Shown here: positions 1-8,471 of the stretch, piece by piece
Layout: each line of letters opens with the position of its first letter
How positions within the stretch are numbered: the stretch's first letter is position 1
Assembly: GCA_030679805.1 (NCBI GenBank)
Contig: JAUXST010000604.1
Span: 1-14,691, forward strand
Source: Reyranella sp.
Lineage (GTDB): Bacteria; Pseudomonadota; Alphaproteobacteria; Reyranellales; Reyranellaceae
Direction of reading: 5' to 3'
DNA length: 14,691 nt
The notes under the pieces: model-generated
What the model was told of the DNA's origin: nothing
The model's database searches: none
The model's input: the letters and a program-made list of their open reading frames with translations, nothing else
Translations under genes and position numbers: made by a program

Positions 1-2
1 TG

Positions 3-182
3 GCGGCCGAGATGCTGATCGGCGGCGTCGGCATCGGCTTCTTCATCTGGGACGCGTGGAACAGCTCGCGCATCTCCGACATCATCGTGGCCCTGGCCTA
101 CATCGGCATCGTCGGCTTCCTGCTCGACAAGCTGATCGCCACGGTCGGGCATTTCGTCTCGCACGGCGTCTCGGCGCAATAG
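3..182 (+). CDS. nrtB: Nitrate ABC transporter permease, C-terminal fragment
   Basis: Only the last 59 codons lie in the window; the gene begins to the left. The visible part reads as a hydrophobic inner-membrane segment (IGGVGIGFFIWDAW), a short polar loop, and a second hydrophobic helix (IIVALAYIGIVGFLLDKL), ending in HGVSAQ and a TAG stop. This is the usual C-terminal end of NrtB/SsuC-type permeases of nitrate, sulfonate and taurine importers. The ATPase gene starts 11 bases after the stop, and nitrite and nitrate reductase genes follow, so nitrate or nitrite is the likely substrate. That assignment rests on context rather than on this fragment, because the permease family alone does not separate nitrate from sulfonate transport. 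Confidence 0.8.
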   Translation, partial: AAEMLIGGVGIGFFIWDAWNSSRISDIIVALAYIGIVGFLLDKLIATVGHFVSHGVSAQ

Positions 183-193
183 GAGCACCGGCC

Positions 194-997
194 ATGAACC
201 AGCCCTATCTCAAGTTCGAGCAGATCGGCATGAGCTTCCGTCGCGGCCAGATGGAGACGGAAGTGCTGCGCGACGTGAATCTCCACATCGATCAGGGCGA
301 GTTCGTCTCGATGATCGGCCATTCCGGTTGCGGCAAGTCGACCCTGCTCAATATCCTGGGCGGTCTGCTGCAGTCGACGACCGGCGAGGTCTTCCTCGAA
401 GGCAAGGTCGTGGACGAGCCCGGCCCCGACCGGGCCATCGTCTTCCAGAACCACTCGCTGCTGCCGTGGCTCACCGTCTACGGCAACATCGCCATCGCCG
501 TCGACAAGGTGTTCGGCTCGCGCAAGAGCAAGGCCGAGCGCCACGACTGGGTCATGCACAATCTCGAGCTGGTGCAGATGGCCCAGGCCAAGGACAAGCG
601 CCCGCACGAGGTCTCCGGCGGCATGAAGCAGCGGGTCGGCATTGCCCGGGCGCTCGCCATGCAGCCCAAGGTGCTGCTGATGGACGAGCCGTTCGGCGCC
701 CTCGACGCGTTGACGCGTGCCCATCTGCAGGACAGCGTGATGGAGATCCATGCCCGTCTCGGCAACACGGTGCTGATGATCACCCATGACGTCGACGAAG
801 CGGTGTTGCTGTCGGATCGCGTGGTCATGATGACCAATGGCCCGGCGGCCACCATCGGCGAGATCCTGGCGATCGAATTGCCACGGCCGCGCCGCCGGCT
901 CGAACTCGCGACCGATCCAGAATATGCGCGCTGCCGGGCGGCCGTACTGGAGTTCCTCTATGCACGTCACCGGGTTCCAGCGCGGGCGGCGGCCTGA
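194..997 (+). CDS. nrtD: Nitrate ABC transporter ATP-binding protein
   Basis: A 267-residue ABC ATPase that would power nitrate import together with the permease encoded just upstream. The Walker A motif GHSGCGKST lies at residues 42-50, the Q-loop Gln at 85, the signature SGGMKQR at 141-147, Walker B LLMDEP with Asp164-Glu165, and the switch His at 198 (THD). The ATG at 194 is preferred to an upstream in-frame start at 56 because AGGAG lies at 181-185, overlapping the permease stop, and because MNQPYLKFEQIGMSF is a normal family N-terminus. The length fits a stand-alone NrtD-type ATPase; the longer NrtC type carries an extra solute-binding domain. Sequence alone cannot exclude a sulfonate or taurine transporter, but the downstream genes argue for nitrate. 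Confidence 0.88.
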   Translation: MNQPYLKFEQIGMSFRRGQMETEVLRDVNLHIDQGEFVSMIGHSGCGKSTLLNILGGLLQSTTGEVFLEGKVVDEPGPDRAIVFQNHSLLPWLTVYGNIAIAVDKVFGSRKSKAERHDWVMHNLELVQMAQAKDKRPHEVSGGMKQRVGIARALAMQPKVLLMDEPFGALDALTRAHLQDSVMEIHARLGNTVLMITHDVDEAVLLSDRVVMMTNGPAATIGEILAIELPRPRRRLELATDPEYARCRAAVLEFLYARHRVPARAAA

Positions 998-1005
998 GCG
1001 GCGAC

Positions 1006-2787
1006 ATGAGCGACTTCGACGACCAGCAGAAGCAATGGCTGCAGGGCTTCGTCAGCGGTATCGAAGCGCGCAAGGCTGCCGACAAATTGGCAGGTCGCAC
1101 CGCCGGTGCACCAGCGCCGACGCCAATCGGTCCCGACGCCCTGCAGTACGCTGCCCAGGACCGCGCGATCGCGGCGGGGGGCAAGCTGGTCGCCGAGGAA
1201 ACCGCGAAGCGCGCGCGCCATCCGCTCGATCGTTGGGACGAGGTCGTGGCGCGTGCCGAGGTGGGCCAGTTCCCGAAGGGAGCAGACGTCCTGCTCACCA
1301 AGTATCATGGCCTCTTCTATGTCGCGCCGGCACAGAACTCCTACATGTGCCGGCTGCGCATTCCCAACGGCATCCTGAACGCCTGGCAGATGCGTGGTCT
1401 CGCCGACGCGGCCGACTCCTTCGGTGGCGGCTACGCCGATGTGACGACCCGCGCCAATCTGCAGATCCGCGAGATTGCGGCGCAGCATGGCGTCGATCTT
1501 CTGTTGGCGGTCCAGGATCTCGGCCTGACGGCGCGCGGCTCCGGCGCCGACAATATCCGCAACATCACTGGCAGCCCGACCGCCGGCATCGATCCGCAGG
1601 AACTTTTAGACACGCGGTCCCTGTGCCGCGCCATGCATCACTACATCCTCAATCACCGTGAGATGTACGGACTGCCGCGCAAATTCAATATCGCCTTCGA
1701 TGGTGGTGGCCGCGTGCCGGTCCTGGAAGACACCAACGACGTCGGCTTCGTGGCCGCCGACGTAACGGGCGGTGCGGGCTTTGAACCCGGCATCTATTTC
1801 CATCTTCAGCTGGGCGGCATCACGGGCCATCTCGATTTTGCCTTCGGGACGGGAATTCTCCTGAAGCCCGAGGAATGCGTGACGGTGGCGGGCGCCGTCG
1901 TCCGGGCCTTTGCCGTTCATGGCGATCGCACCAATCGACTGAAGGCGCGCCTCAAGTATGTGATCGACCGGATGGGCCGCGACGCGTTTCTCAAGGAAGT
2001 TGAGAAGGAGTACGGCTCGGCGCTTCGCCGTGCAGCCGGCGCCGATGTCAGGCCGCGTGTGCTGGCCGACAAAGGTGGTCATATCGGCGTGCATGGCCAG
2101 AAGCAGCCGGGTCTCAACTATCTCGGCCTCGTCTTGCCCGTCGGCCGGCTCACCTCCGAGCAGATGCGTGGCCTTGCCGAGATTTCCGAGCGCTTCGGCA
2201 GCGGCACACTCCGGCTCACCGTGTGGCAGAACCTGCTCATCTCCGACGTCGCCGACCGCGACGTCGGCATCTGCATCGCCGCCATCAACGCGCTTGGCCT
2301 CGGGATCGAGGCCAGCGCTATCCGCCGCGGCCTCGTTGCCTGCACCGGCAACGCCGGCTGCAAGTTCGCCGCCTCCAACACCAAGGGCCATGCGCTGAAG
2401 CTCGCCGACTATCTCGAGGCCCGCGTGGCCGTCGATACGCCGGTGAACATCCACCTGACGGGCTGCCATCATTCCTGCGCCCAGCACTATGTCGGCGACA
2501 TCGGGTTGCTGGCGGCCAAGGTCGATCGCGGCGAAGACAGCGTCGAGGGCTATCACGTCTATATCGGCGGTGGCGCCGCATCGACCGCCGAGCAGGCGAT
2601 GGCGCGCGACTATGCGCAGTCGGTCGCCTTCGACGACCTGCCGGCGCTGCTCGAACGCCTGCTCGCGGCCTACCTCGTGCACCGGCAGGCTCCGACCGAA
2701 TCGTTCTTCGAATTCTGCCGCCGGCACGAGATCGCCCGGTTGCACGAACTCGCCGACGCGGCGCCGGTGCGGGCGCTCGCAGCATGA
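1006..2787 (+). CDS. nirA: NirA family sirohaem/[4Fe-4S] assimilatory nitrite reductase
   Basis: A 593-residue cytoplasmic enzyme of the nitrite/sulfite reductase superfamily, predicted to reduce nitrite to ammonium with six electrons. Two ferredoxin-like halves can be recognised. The sirohaem-[4Fe-4S] ligands are Cys446 and Cys452 (CTGNAGC) plus Cys487 and Cys491 (GCHHSC), giving C-x5-C-x34-C-x3-C as expected for the family. An earlier ARGSGADNIRNITGSP segment matches the substrate/sirohaem region. The ATG at 1006 is 8 bases after the ATPase stop with only a weak purine stretch before it. The last codons overlap the start of the flavoprotein gene (ATGA). Nitrite is preferred over sulfite because a nitrate transporter, nitrate reductase and sirohaem synthase flank it. 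The N-terminus carries a QxxWLxGF motif that also occurs in the next protein. Confidence 0.9.
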   Translation: MSDFDDQQKQWLQGFVSGIEARKAADKLAGRTAGAPAPTPIGPDALQYAAQDRAIAAGGKLVAEETAKRARHPLDRWDEVVARAEVGQFPKGADVLLTKYHGLFYVAPAQNSYMCRLRIPNGILNAWQMRGLADAADSFGGGYADVTTRANLQIREIAAQHGVDLLLAVQDLGLTARGSGADNIRNITGSPTAGIDPQELLDTRSLCRAMHHYILNHREMYGLPRKFNIAFDGGGRVPVLEDTNDVGFVAADVTGGAGFEPGIYFHLQLGGITGHLDFAFGTGILLKPEECVTVAGAVVRAFAVHGDRTNRLKARLKYVIDRMGRDAFLKEVEKEYGSALRRAAGADVRPRVLADKGGHIGVHGQKQPGLNYLGLVLPVGRLTSEQMRGLAEISERFGSGTLRLTVWQNLLISDVADRDVGICIAAINALGLGIEASAIRRGLVACTGNAGCKFAASNTKGHALKLADYLEARVAVDTPVNIHLTGCHHSCAQHYVGDIGLLAAKVDRGEDSVEGYHVYIGGGAASTAEQAMARDYAQSVAFDDLPALLERLLAAYLVHRQAPTESFFEFCRRHEIARLHELADAAPVRALAA

Positions 2788-4367
2788 ACGCGATCGCACC
2801 CCTGCCATCGTTGATTCCCGAGAACGCGCCGTTCTCGAGCGAGCAACGCGCGTGGCTAAATGGCTTTTTTTCGGCCTATCTCGGCGTCACCGGTGGGGCC
2901 GCGGACACGGAGAGCGTCGAACCATCCGAACCCGAAGACTTCCCCTGGCATGACGCATCGCTCGCCATGCCGGAACGAATGGAGTTCGCCAAGGAAGCGA
3001 AGCCCGAACGCAAGCTGATGGCGGCGATGGCGCAGCTCGATTGCGGCCAGTGCGGCTATCTCTGCCAGACTTACGCCGAGGCCGTGTGGTCGGGTGCCGA
3101 GGCCGACATGGGCCGCTGTGTGCCGGGTGGCAAGGAGACACAGCGCAAGCTGAAGGAACTGATCGCGGTCCTGGAGGGAGAGCGCGGTGCGCCGGCTTCG
3201 GCCCCGGTCGCCAAGCCCGCGGGCATCCATGGCTTCTCGCGCGACCGGCCGGCACTCGCCACGCTGGTCGACGCCCATCCGCTCAACCGGCCCGGCTCCG
3301 AGAAAGACGTGCGCCACGTCGTCCTCGATCTCTCGACCACCGACGTCACCTACGAGGCCGGCGACAGTCTGGGCGTCTTCGCCCGCAAGAACCCCCAGCT
3401 CGTCCAGGCCGTGCTCGACCGCGTCGGCGCCACCGGCGAGGAGATCGTGGCCTACGACGGCGAGGCGCTGCCGCTGCGCCAGGTCCTGTTGAGCAAGGTC
3501 GACATCGCCCGCCCCAGCGACGAGTGCATGCTGTTCCTCGCGACCCGCGCCTTCGACGGCGAGGAGGCGCTGAAGCTGCAGGCGCTGGCCGAGGGCAGGG
3601 GCCCGCCCGAGCTGGCCGACGCCGACCTGCTCGATCTCCTGCATGCCTTCCCCTCGGTGATGCCGTCGCTCCCAGGCTTGCTGAAGTCGCTCGATCGCCT
3701 GCAGCCCCGGCTCTATTCGATCGCCTCTTCGTCGAAGGCCCATCCGCGCGAGGTCCATCTCACCGTGTCGGCGGTGCGTTGGGACAGCAACGATCGCACG
3801 CGGACCGGCATCGGCTCCTGCTACCTCGCCGACTTCGCCAAGCCGGGCGACGTCATTCCGGTGTTCGTTCAGAAGAGCCACGGCTTCGGCCCGCCTGCCG
3901 ACGACAACGCGCCGGTCATCATGGTCGGCCCCGGCACCGGCGTGGCGCCGTTTCGCGCTTTCCTCGAAGAGCGCGAGGCGCGTGGGGCGGCATCAGGAAA
4001 GAAGGGGGGCAGAAATTGGCTGTTCTTCGGCGACCAGAAGCGCATCACCGATTTCCTCTACGAGGACCAGATCGTCGACTGGCAGCGCCGCGGCATCCTC
4101 AGCCGGCTCGACCTCGCCTTCTCGCGTGATCAGGTCGAGAAGTTCTACGTCCAAGATTGCATGCGCGAGAACGCGGCCGAGCTGTGGGCGTGGCTGGAAG
4201 AGGGTGCCCATTTTTATGTCTGTGGCGATGCCAAGCGCATGGCCAAGGATGTCGAGGACACGCTGCTGCGGATAGCTGCCGAGCACGGCGGCAAGAGTGC
4301 CGGTGAAGCCAAGGCCTGGCTCGACGGGCTCGCCAAGGCCGGCCGCTATCAGCGCGACGTCTACTGA
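2784..4367 (+). CDS. CysJ-like FAD/NAD(P)H flavoprotein with N-terminal Fe-S module (sulfite reductase alpha-like, Flp-type)
   Basis: A 527-residue protein likely to pass electrons from NAD(P)H to the nitrate and/or nitrite reductase encoded beside it. Residues about 150-527 are a CysJ/cytochrome P450 reductase-type FAD and NAD(P)H module. It has RLYSIASS at 309-316 (FAD), GIGSCYLAD, GPGTGVAPF from residue 382 (nucleotide binding), YVCGDAKRMA, and a C-terminus RYQRDVY identical to that of E. coli CysJ. The FMN flavodoxin domain of true CysJ is missing. In its place are Cys87, Cys90, Cys94 and Cys112 within CGQCGYLC...YAEA...RCVPGG, which resembles the [4Fe-4S] domain of RnfB. ATG 2784 overlaps the nirA stop. 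In Bradyrhizobium a comparable flavoprotein gene, flp, sits before nasC and serves nitrate assimilation. Automated pipelines usually call it sulfite reductase subunit alpha. Confidence 0.85.
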   Translation: MNAIAPLPSLIPENAPFSSEQRAWLNGFFSAYLGVTGGAADTESVEPSEPEDFPWHDASLAMPERMEFAKEAKPERKLMAAMAQLDCGQCGYLCQTYAEAVWSGAEADMGRCVPGGKETQRKLKELIAVLEGERGAPASAPVAKPAGIHGFSRDRPALATLVDAHPLNRPGSEKDVRHVVLDLSTTDVTYEAGDSLGVFARKNPQLVQAVLDRVGATGEEIVAYDGEALPLRQVLLSKVDIARPSDECMLFLATRAFDGEEALKLQALAEGRGPPELADADLLDLLHAFPSVMPSLPGLLKSLDRLQPRLYSIASSSKAHPREVHLTVSAVRWDSNDRTRTGIGSCYLADFAKPGDVIPVFVQKSHGFGPPADDNAPVIMVGPGTGVAPFRAFLEEREARGAASGKKGGRNWLFFGDQKRITDFLYEDQIVDWQRRGILSRLDLAFSRDQVEKFYVQDCMRENAAELWAWLEEGAHFYVCGDAKRMAKDVEDTLLRIAAEHGGKSAGEAKAWLDGLAKAGRYQRDVY

Positions 4368-4368
4368 G

Positions 4369-6993
4369 ATGGTTCACACCACTTGCCCTTATTGCGGTGT
4401 CGGTTGCGGGATCGTGGCGACCCCCGACGGTCGCGGCGGGGCTGGGATCGCGGGCGATACGGATCATCCGGCCAATCGCGGGCGGCTCTGCTCCAAGGGC
4501 GCGGCGCTGGGCGAGACTCTGTCGCTGGAAGACCGGCTGCTTCATCCCGAGATCGATGGCCGGCGTGTCCCGTGGGAGACGGTGCTCGACGCGGTAGCTG
4601 GCGGCTTTCGCGATGTCATCGCCGAGCATGGGCCCGATGCGGTGGCCTTCTATGTCTCGGGCCAGCTCCTCACCGAGGACTATTACGCCGCCAACAAGCT
4701 GATCAAAGGCTTTCTCGGCACGGCCAACATCGACACCAACTCCAGACTCTGCATGGCCTCGTCGGTGGCGGGCCACAAGCGCGCCTTCGGCGCCGATACG
4801 GTGCCGGGCCTCTACGAGGATTTCGAACTGGCCGATCTCGTCGTGCTGGTCGGCAGCAATCTCGCCTGGTGTCATCCCGTCCTGTTTCAACGCCTGGAGG
4901 CGGCCAAGCGCGCGCGGCCCGGGATGAACATCGTGGTGATCGATCCGCGCCGCACCGAGACCTGCGAGATTGCCGACCTGCACCTGGCGCTTCGGCCTGG
5001 CAGTGATGTCGCCCTGTTCAACGGTCTGCTGGTCGAACTGCACCGCCGCGGCGTCATGGCAAGGAAGTATGTCGAGCGGCACACGACGGGCCTCGACGAG
5101 GCGCTGATGGCGGCACGCGCCGGCGATCTCGAGTCCTGCGGATTGCCGGCGGCCGATGTCGCGACCTTCGTCGAGTGGTTCGCGCGCGCCGAGAAGACGG
5201 TGACGCTCTATTCGCAGGGCGTGAACCAGTCGAGTGCCGGTGTCGACAAGGTGAATGCCATCATCAACTGCCATCTCCTGACCGGGCGCATCGGCCGCCC
5301 GGGCATGGGGCCGTTCTCGATCACCGGGCAGCCCAATGCCATGGGCGGTCGCGAGGTGGGTGCGCTTTCCAACACGCTGGCTGCGCACATGGACTTCACC
5401 CTCGAAGACGTCGACCGCGTCGGCCGCTTTTGGCGGAGCCCCAAGATGGCCAAGCGGCCCGGGCTGAAGGCGGTCGAATTGTTCGACGCCGTGAAGTCCG
5501 GGCGGATCAAGGCTGTATGGATCATGGCGACCAATCCGGTCGCCAGCCTGCCCGATTCTGGAACTGTGCGGGCGGCGCTACAGGCCTGCGAGCTTTCCGT
5601 CGTCTCCGAAGCGGTCCGCGCCAGCGACACCGTCGATGCCTGTCGCATCCGCCTGCCGGCGCTGGCGTGGGCGGAGAAGGACGGCACCGTCACCAACTCC
5701 GAACGCGGCATCTCGCGCCAGCGACCGTTCCTTCCCGCGCCCGGCGAGGCACGGCAGGACTGGTGGATTGTGGCCGAGGTCGCACGTCGCCTGGGTTTTG
5801 GCGAGGCTTTCGCCTGGAACGGCGTCGCCGACATCTTCCGCGAGCATGCCGCGCTCTCGGCCTTCGAGAACGACGGCCGTCGCGATTTCGACATCGGCGC
5901 TTATGCCGGGATCGATGATGCTGGGTACGACAAGCTTGCGCCCTTCGTATGGCCCGCTTCCGTCGATGGAACTCGCGTGGGTGCGACGAACGGTGGGCGC
6001 TTCTTTGCCGATGGCGGCTTTTATCATGGCGATCGTCGGGCGCGCTTTATCGCGACGTCGCCGCGCGCACCCATGCATGCGCCTAGCGCCGAGCGACCGC
6101 TCAGCCTCAACACCGGCCGCGTCCGCGACCAGTGGCACACCATGACTCGGACGGGAAAGTCGGTGCGTCTCGCCGGTCATCGACCTGAGCCGTTGATCGA
6201 GCTGCACCCCGATGATGCGCTGGCGCGTGGCTTGAGCGATGGCGACATCGCCGAAGTGACCAGCGCCTGGGGACGCGCGGTGCTGCGTGTCCACCTGACG
6301 GATTCCTTACGTGTCGGCGACGCCTTTGCGCCGATGCATTGGACGGCGCAGGTCTCGCGCGCTGGCGCCATCAACGCCGCGGTCAATCCCGCCGTCGATC
6401 CGATCTCCGGCCAGCCCGAGCTGAAGCACACGCCGATCGAGATTCGACGTTTAGATATGCGCTGGCATGGCACGATTCTCGCTCGCAGACCGGTGATGCT
6501 ACCCGAAATCACCTACTGGGCGCGCGCGAAGGGCGCCGGCTATTACAGCTACCTGTTGGCGGGCGAGCAGCCGCTCGGCGTCGCCCGGCAAGCCTTGTCA
6601 GCCGCGGTACGCGCGACCAATCCCGGGCCGTGGTTGAACGGCGAGCAGGGCGTGGGCTCGGTCATCAGCGATGGTCAGCTCGAGGCCGTCCTGGTGCTGG
6701 GGCCCAGGCACGACGAGAGGGCGCGTGATCGCTTCGCCCCGTTCATGGCCATGGATCGCCTCTCGGTCGAGGATCGCAACGTGTTGCTGCATGGCGGCGA
6801 CGTGGCTGATCGCGGCGGCGAGATCTGCGCCTGCTTCGGTGTGTCGACGGCCGCGGTGACGGCCGCGATCGCCAAGGGCGCCACCTCGCTTGCGGCACTG
6901 GGTGCGGTCACCCGCGCCGGCACCAACTGCGGCTCTTGCCGTCCCGAACTGCGGGCGCTGCTGCGCGCCCAGCGACAGCGCGAGGCGGCGTGA
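4369..6993 (+). CDS. nasC: Assimilatory nitrate reductase catalytic subunit (molybdopterin, Fe-S)
   Basis: An 874-residue cytoplasmic molybdopterin oxidoreductase predicted to reduce nitrate to nitrite. The N-terminal [4Fe-4S] ligands are Cys6, Cys9, Cys13 (CPYCGVGC) and Cys41 (RLCSKG). Cys128 in SRLCMASSV is the expected Mo ligand, as in NapA and NarB. Bis-MGD binding motifs follow, including GSNLAW and GRIGRPGMGPFSITGQPNAMGG (in two parts), and a molybdopterin dinucleotide-binding domain covers about residues 590-700. The C-terminal end is a BFD-like domain with Cys820, Cys822, Cys854 and Cys857 (C-x-C-x31-C-x2-C), as in NasA-type enzymes, and is the probable electron entry site. The ATG lies one base past the flavoprotein stop and places CPYCG at residue 6, the normal family position. 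No twin-arginine signal is seen, which excludes periplasmic NapA. Homologues are named nasC, nasA or narB. Confidence 0.92.
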   Translation: MVHTTCPYCGVGCGIVATPDGRGGAGIAGDTDHPANRGRLCSKGAALGETLSLEDRLLHPEIDGRRVPWETVLDAVAGGFRDVIAEHGPDAVAFYVSGQLLTEDYYAANKLIKGFLGTANIDTNSRLCMASSVAGHKRAFGADTVPGLYEDFELADLVVLVGSNLAWCHPVLFQRLEAAKRARPGMNIVVIDPRRTETCEIADLHLALRPGSDVALFNGLLVELHRRGVMARKYVERHTTGLDEALMAARAGDLESCGLPAADVATFVEWFARAEKTVTLYSQGVNQSSAGVDKVNAIINCHLLTGRIGRPGMGPFSITGQPNAMGGREVGALSNTLAAHMDFTLEDVDRVGRFWRSPKMAKRPGLKAVELFDAVKSGRIKAVWIMATNPVASLPDSGTVRAALQACELSVVSEAVRASDTVDACRIRLPALAWAEKDGTVTNSERGISRQRPFLPAPGEARQDWWIVAEVARRLGFGEAFAWNGVADIFREHAALSAFENDGRRDFDIGAYAGIDDAGYDKLAPFVWPASVDGTRVGATNGGRFFADGGFYHGDRRARFIATSPRAPMHAPSAERPLSLNTGRVRDQWHTMTRTGKSVRLAGHRPEPLIELHPDDALARGLSDGDIAEVTSAWGRAVLRVHLTDSLRVGDAFAPMHWTAQVSRAGAINAAVNPAVDPISGQPELKHTPIEIRRLDMRWHGTILARRPVMLPEITYWARAKGAGYYSYLLAGEQPLGVARQALSAAVRATNPGPWLNGEQGVGSVISDGQLEAVLVLGPRHDERARDRFAPFMAMDRLSVEDRNVLLHGGDVADRGGEICACFGVSTAAVTAAIAKGATSLAALGAVTRAGTNCGSCRPELRALLRAQRQREAA

Positions 6994-8429
6994 TGCAGGC
7001 GTTCCCGCTCTTCATGTCCCTGCAGGGCCGCCGCGCGCTGGTGGCCGGCGGCACCGAAGCCGCGGCGCGCAAGGTCGAGCTGCTGCTGTCGGCCGGTGCC
7101 CAGGTGACCCTGATCGCCGACACCGTGGTGGGCGAGATCGCCCAGCTGATCGACGAGGGCCGCATCTCCTGGGCGGGCCGCGCCTTCGACGACGAAGACC
7201 TGGCCGGCGTGTCGCTGGTCGTGGTCGCGAGCGAAGACGAGACCTTGCAGGCGCGCGTCTCGCTCGCTGCCCAGCAGCGCTGCCTGCCGGTGAACGTCGT
7301 CGACCGGCCGAAGCTTTCCAGCTTCATCATGCCCGCCATTGTCGACCGGGCGCCTATCACCATCGCCATCTCGACCGGCGGGGCAGCACCCGCGCTGGCG
7401 CGGCGCATCAGGGCCGAGATCGAGCGGGCGATGCCGGCCGCCATCGGCCGGCTCGCGCGCTTCGCCGAGGTCTTTCGCGCCCAGGTGCGCCGCACGCTCG
7501 ACCAGGCGCCGGTGCGCCGCCGCTTCTGGGACCGCGTCTTCGAAGGCCGCATCGGCGAACTGGCGCTGGCCGGCGACGAGATCGGCGCCCGGCGCGAGCT
7601 GATCAAGCTACTCGACGGCGCGCGCTCCGAGGTGCCGACGGTCGGCATGGTGCATTTGGTGGGTGCCGGCCCCGGCGATCCCGATCTGCTGACGATGAAG
7701 GCTCATCGGCTGCTGCAGCGCGCCGATGCCGTGGTCTACGATCGCCTGGTCTCGGCCGAGGTGCTGGCGATGGCGCGGCGCGACGCCGAGCGAATCTACG
7801 TCGGCAAGCGTCGCGGCAACCATTCGATGTCCCAGGACGAGATCAACGCCCGCCTCGTGGCGCTGGCCCGCGCCGGCAAGAGCGTGGTGCGGCTGAAGGG
7901 CGGCGATCCCTTCGTGTTCGGCCGCGGCGGCGAGGAGATCGCAGCACTTGCCCACGCCGGCATTGCCGTGGAAGTCGTGCCTGGCGTGACCGCCGCACTG
8001 GGCTGCGCCGCCAGCGCCGGCATCCCGCTCACCCATCGCGATCATGCCCAGGCCTGCGTCTTCGTCACCGGCCATCGCAAGGATGGCCCCCTCGGAGAGC
8101 GGCACCTCGACCTCGACTGGCCGATGCTGGCCCGGCCGCGCCAGACCGTCGTCATCTATATGGGCGTCGAGGCCCTGCCCACGATCGCCACCCAGCTCGT
8201 GGCCCACGGCCTGCTGCCCTCGACGCCGGTGGCGCTGATCGAGAACGGCACGACCGATCGCGAGCGCCGGGTCGTCGGCACGCTGGCCACCATCGAACGT
8301 CTGGCGATGCGCACCCGACTCAAGGGGCCGACTCTTTGCCTGGTGGGTGAGGTCGTGGGCCTGGCGAACGCCCAATCCGGAGCGGACAAGGCGGCTGATT
8401 TTCAGTTTGAGTCGAGAGTCGGTCTCTGA
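6993..8429 (+). CDS. cysG: Sirohaem synthase CysG (trifunctional)
   Basis: A 478-residue fusion that converts uroporphyrinogen III to sirohaem, the cofactor of the nitrite reductase in the same operon. The N-terminal part (about 1-210) is the precorrin-2 dehydrogenase/ferrochelatase module, with LVAGGTEAAARKVELL for NAD binding, NVVDRPKLSSFIMP containing the Asp equivalent to the catalytic Asp104 of enterobacterial CysG, and STGGAAPALARRIR. The C-terminal part (about 215-460) is the SAM-dependent uroporphyrinogen III methyltransferase, with LVGAGPGDPDLLTMKA, VVYDRLVS and LKGGDPFVFGRGGEE. The ATG shares one base with the nasC stop (TGATG), so translational coupling is likely. Length is close to E. 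coli CysG (457). The gene closes the operon; no clear terminator is visible in the 42 bases that follow. Confidence 0.94.
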   Translation: MQAFPLFMSLQGRRALVAGGTEAAARKVELLLSAGAQVTLIADTVVGEIAQLIDEGRISWAGRAFDDEDLAGVSLVVVASEDETLQARVSLAAQQRCLPVNVVDRPKLSSFIMPAIVDRAPITIAISTGGAAPALARRIRAEIERAMPAAIGRLARFAEVFRAQVRRTLDQAPVRRRFWDRVFEGRIGELALAGDEIGARRELIKLLDGARSEVPTVGMVHLVGAGPGDPDLLTMKAHRLLQRADAVVYDRLVSAEVLAMARRDAERIYVGKRRGNHSMSQDEINARLVALARAGKSVVRLKGGDPFVFGRGGEEIAALAHAGIAVEVVPGVTAALGCAASAGIPLTHRDHAQACVFVTGHRKDGPLGERHLDLDWPMLARPRQTVVIYMGVEALPTIATQLVAHGLLPSTPVALIENGTTDRERRVVGTLATIERLAMRTRLKGPTLCLVGEVVGLANAQSGADKAADFQFESRVGL

Positions 8430-8471
8430 TAGGACCATCTGTGACATAAATACAACAATTCAGGGGCCGGA

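Noticed and set aside
1606..2808. A 400-codon open frame on the minus strand opposite nirA
   Set aside because: It is the antisense shadow of a clearly conserved sirohaem reductase; its translation has no recognisable domain, and long antisense frames are common in GC-rich DNA.
4099..5388. A 429-codon minus-strand frame across the flavoprotein and nitrate reductase genes
   Set aside because: It crosses the border of two well-supported plus-strand genes and has a His/Arg-rich translation with no family features.
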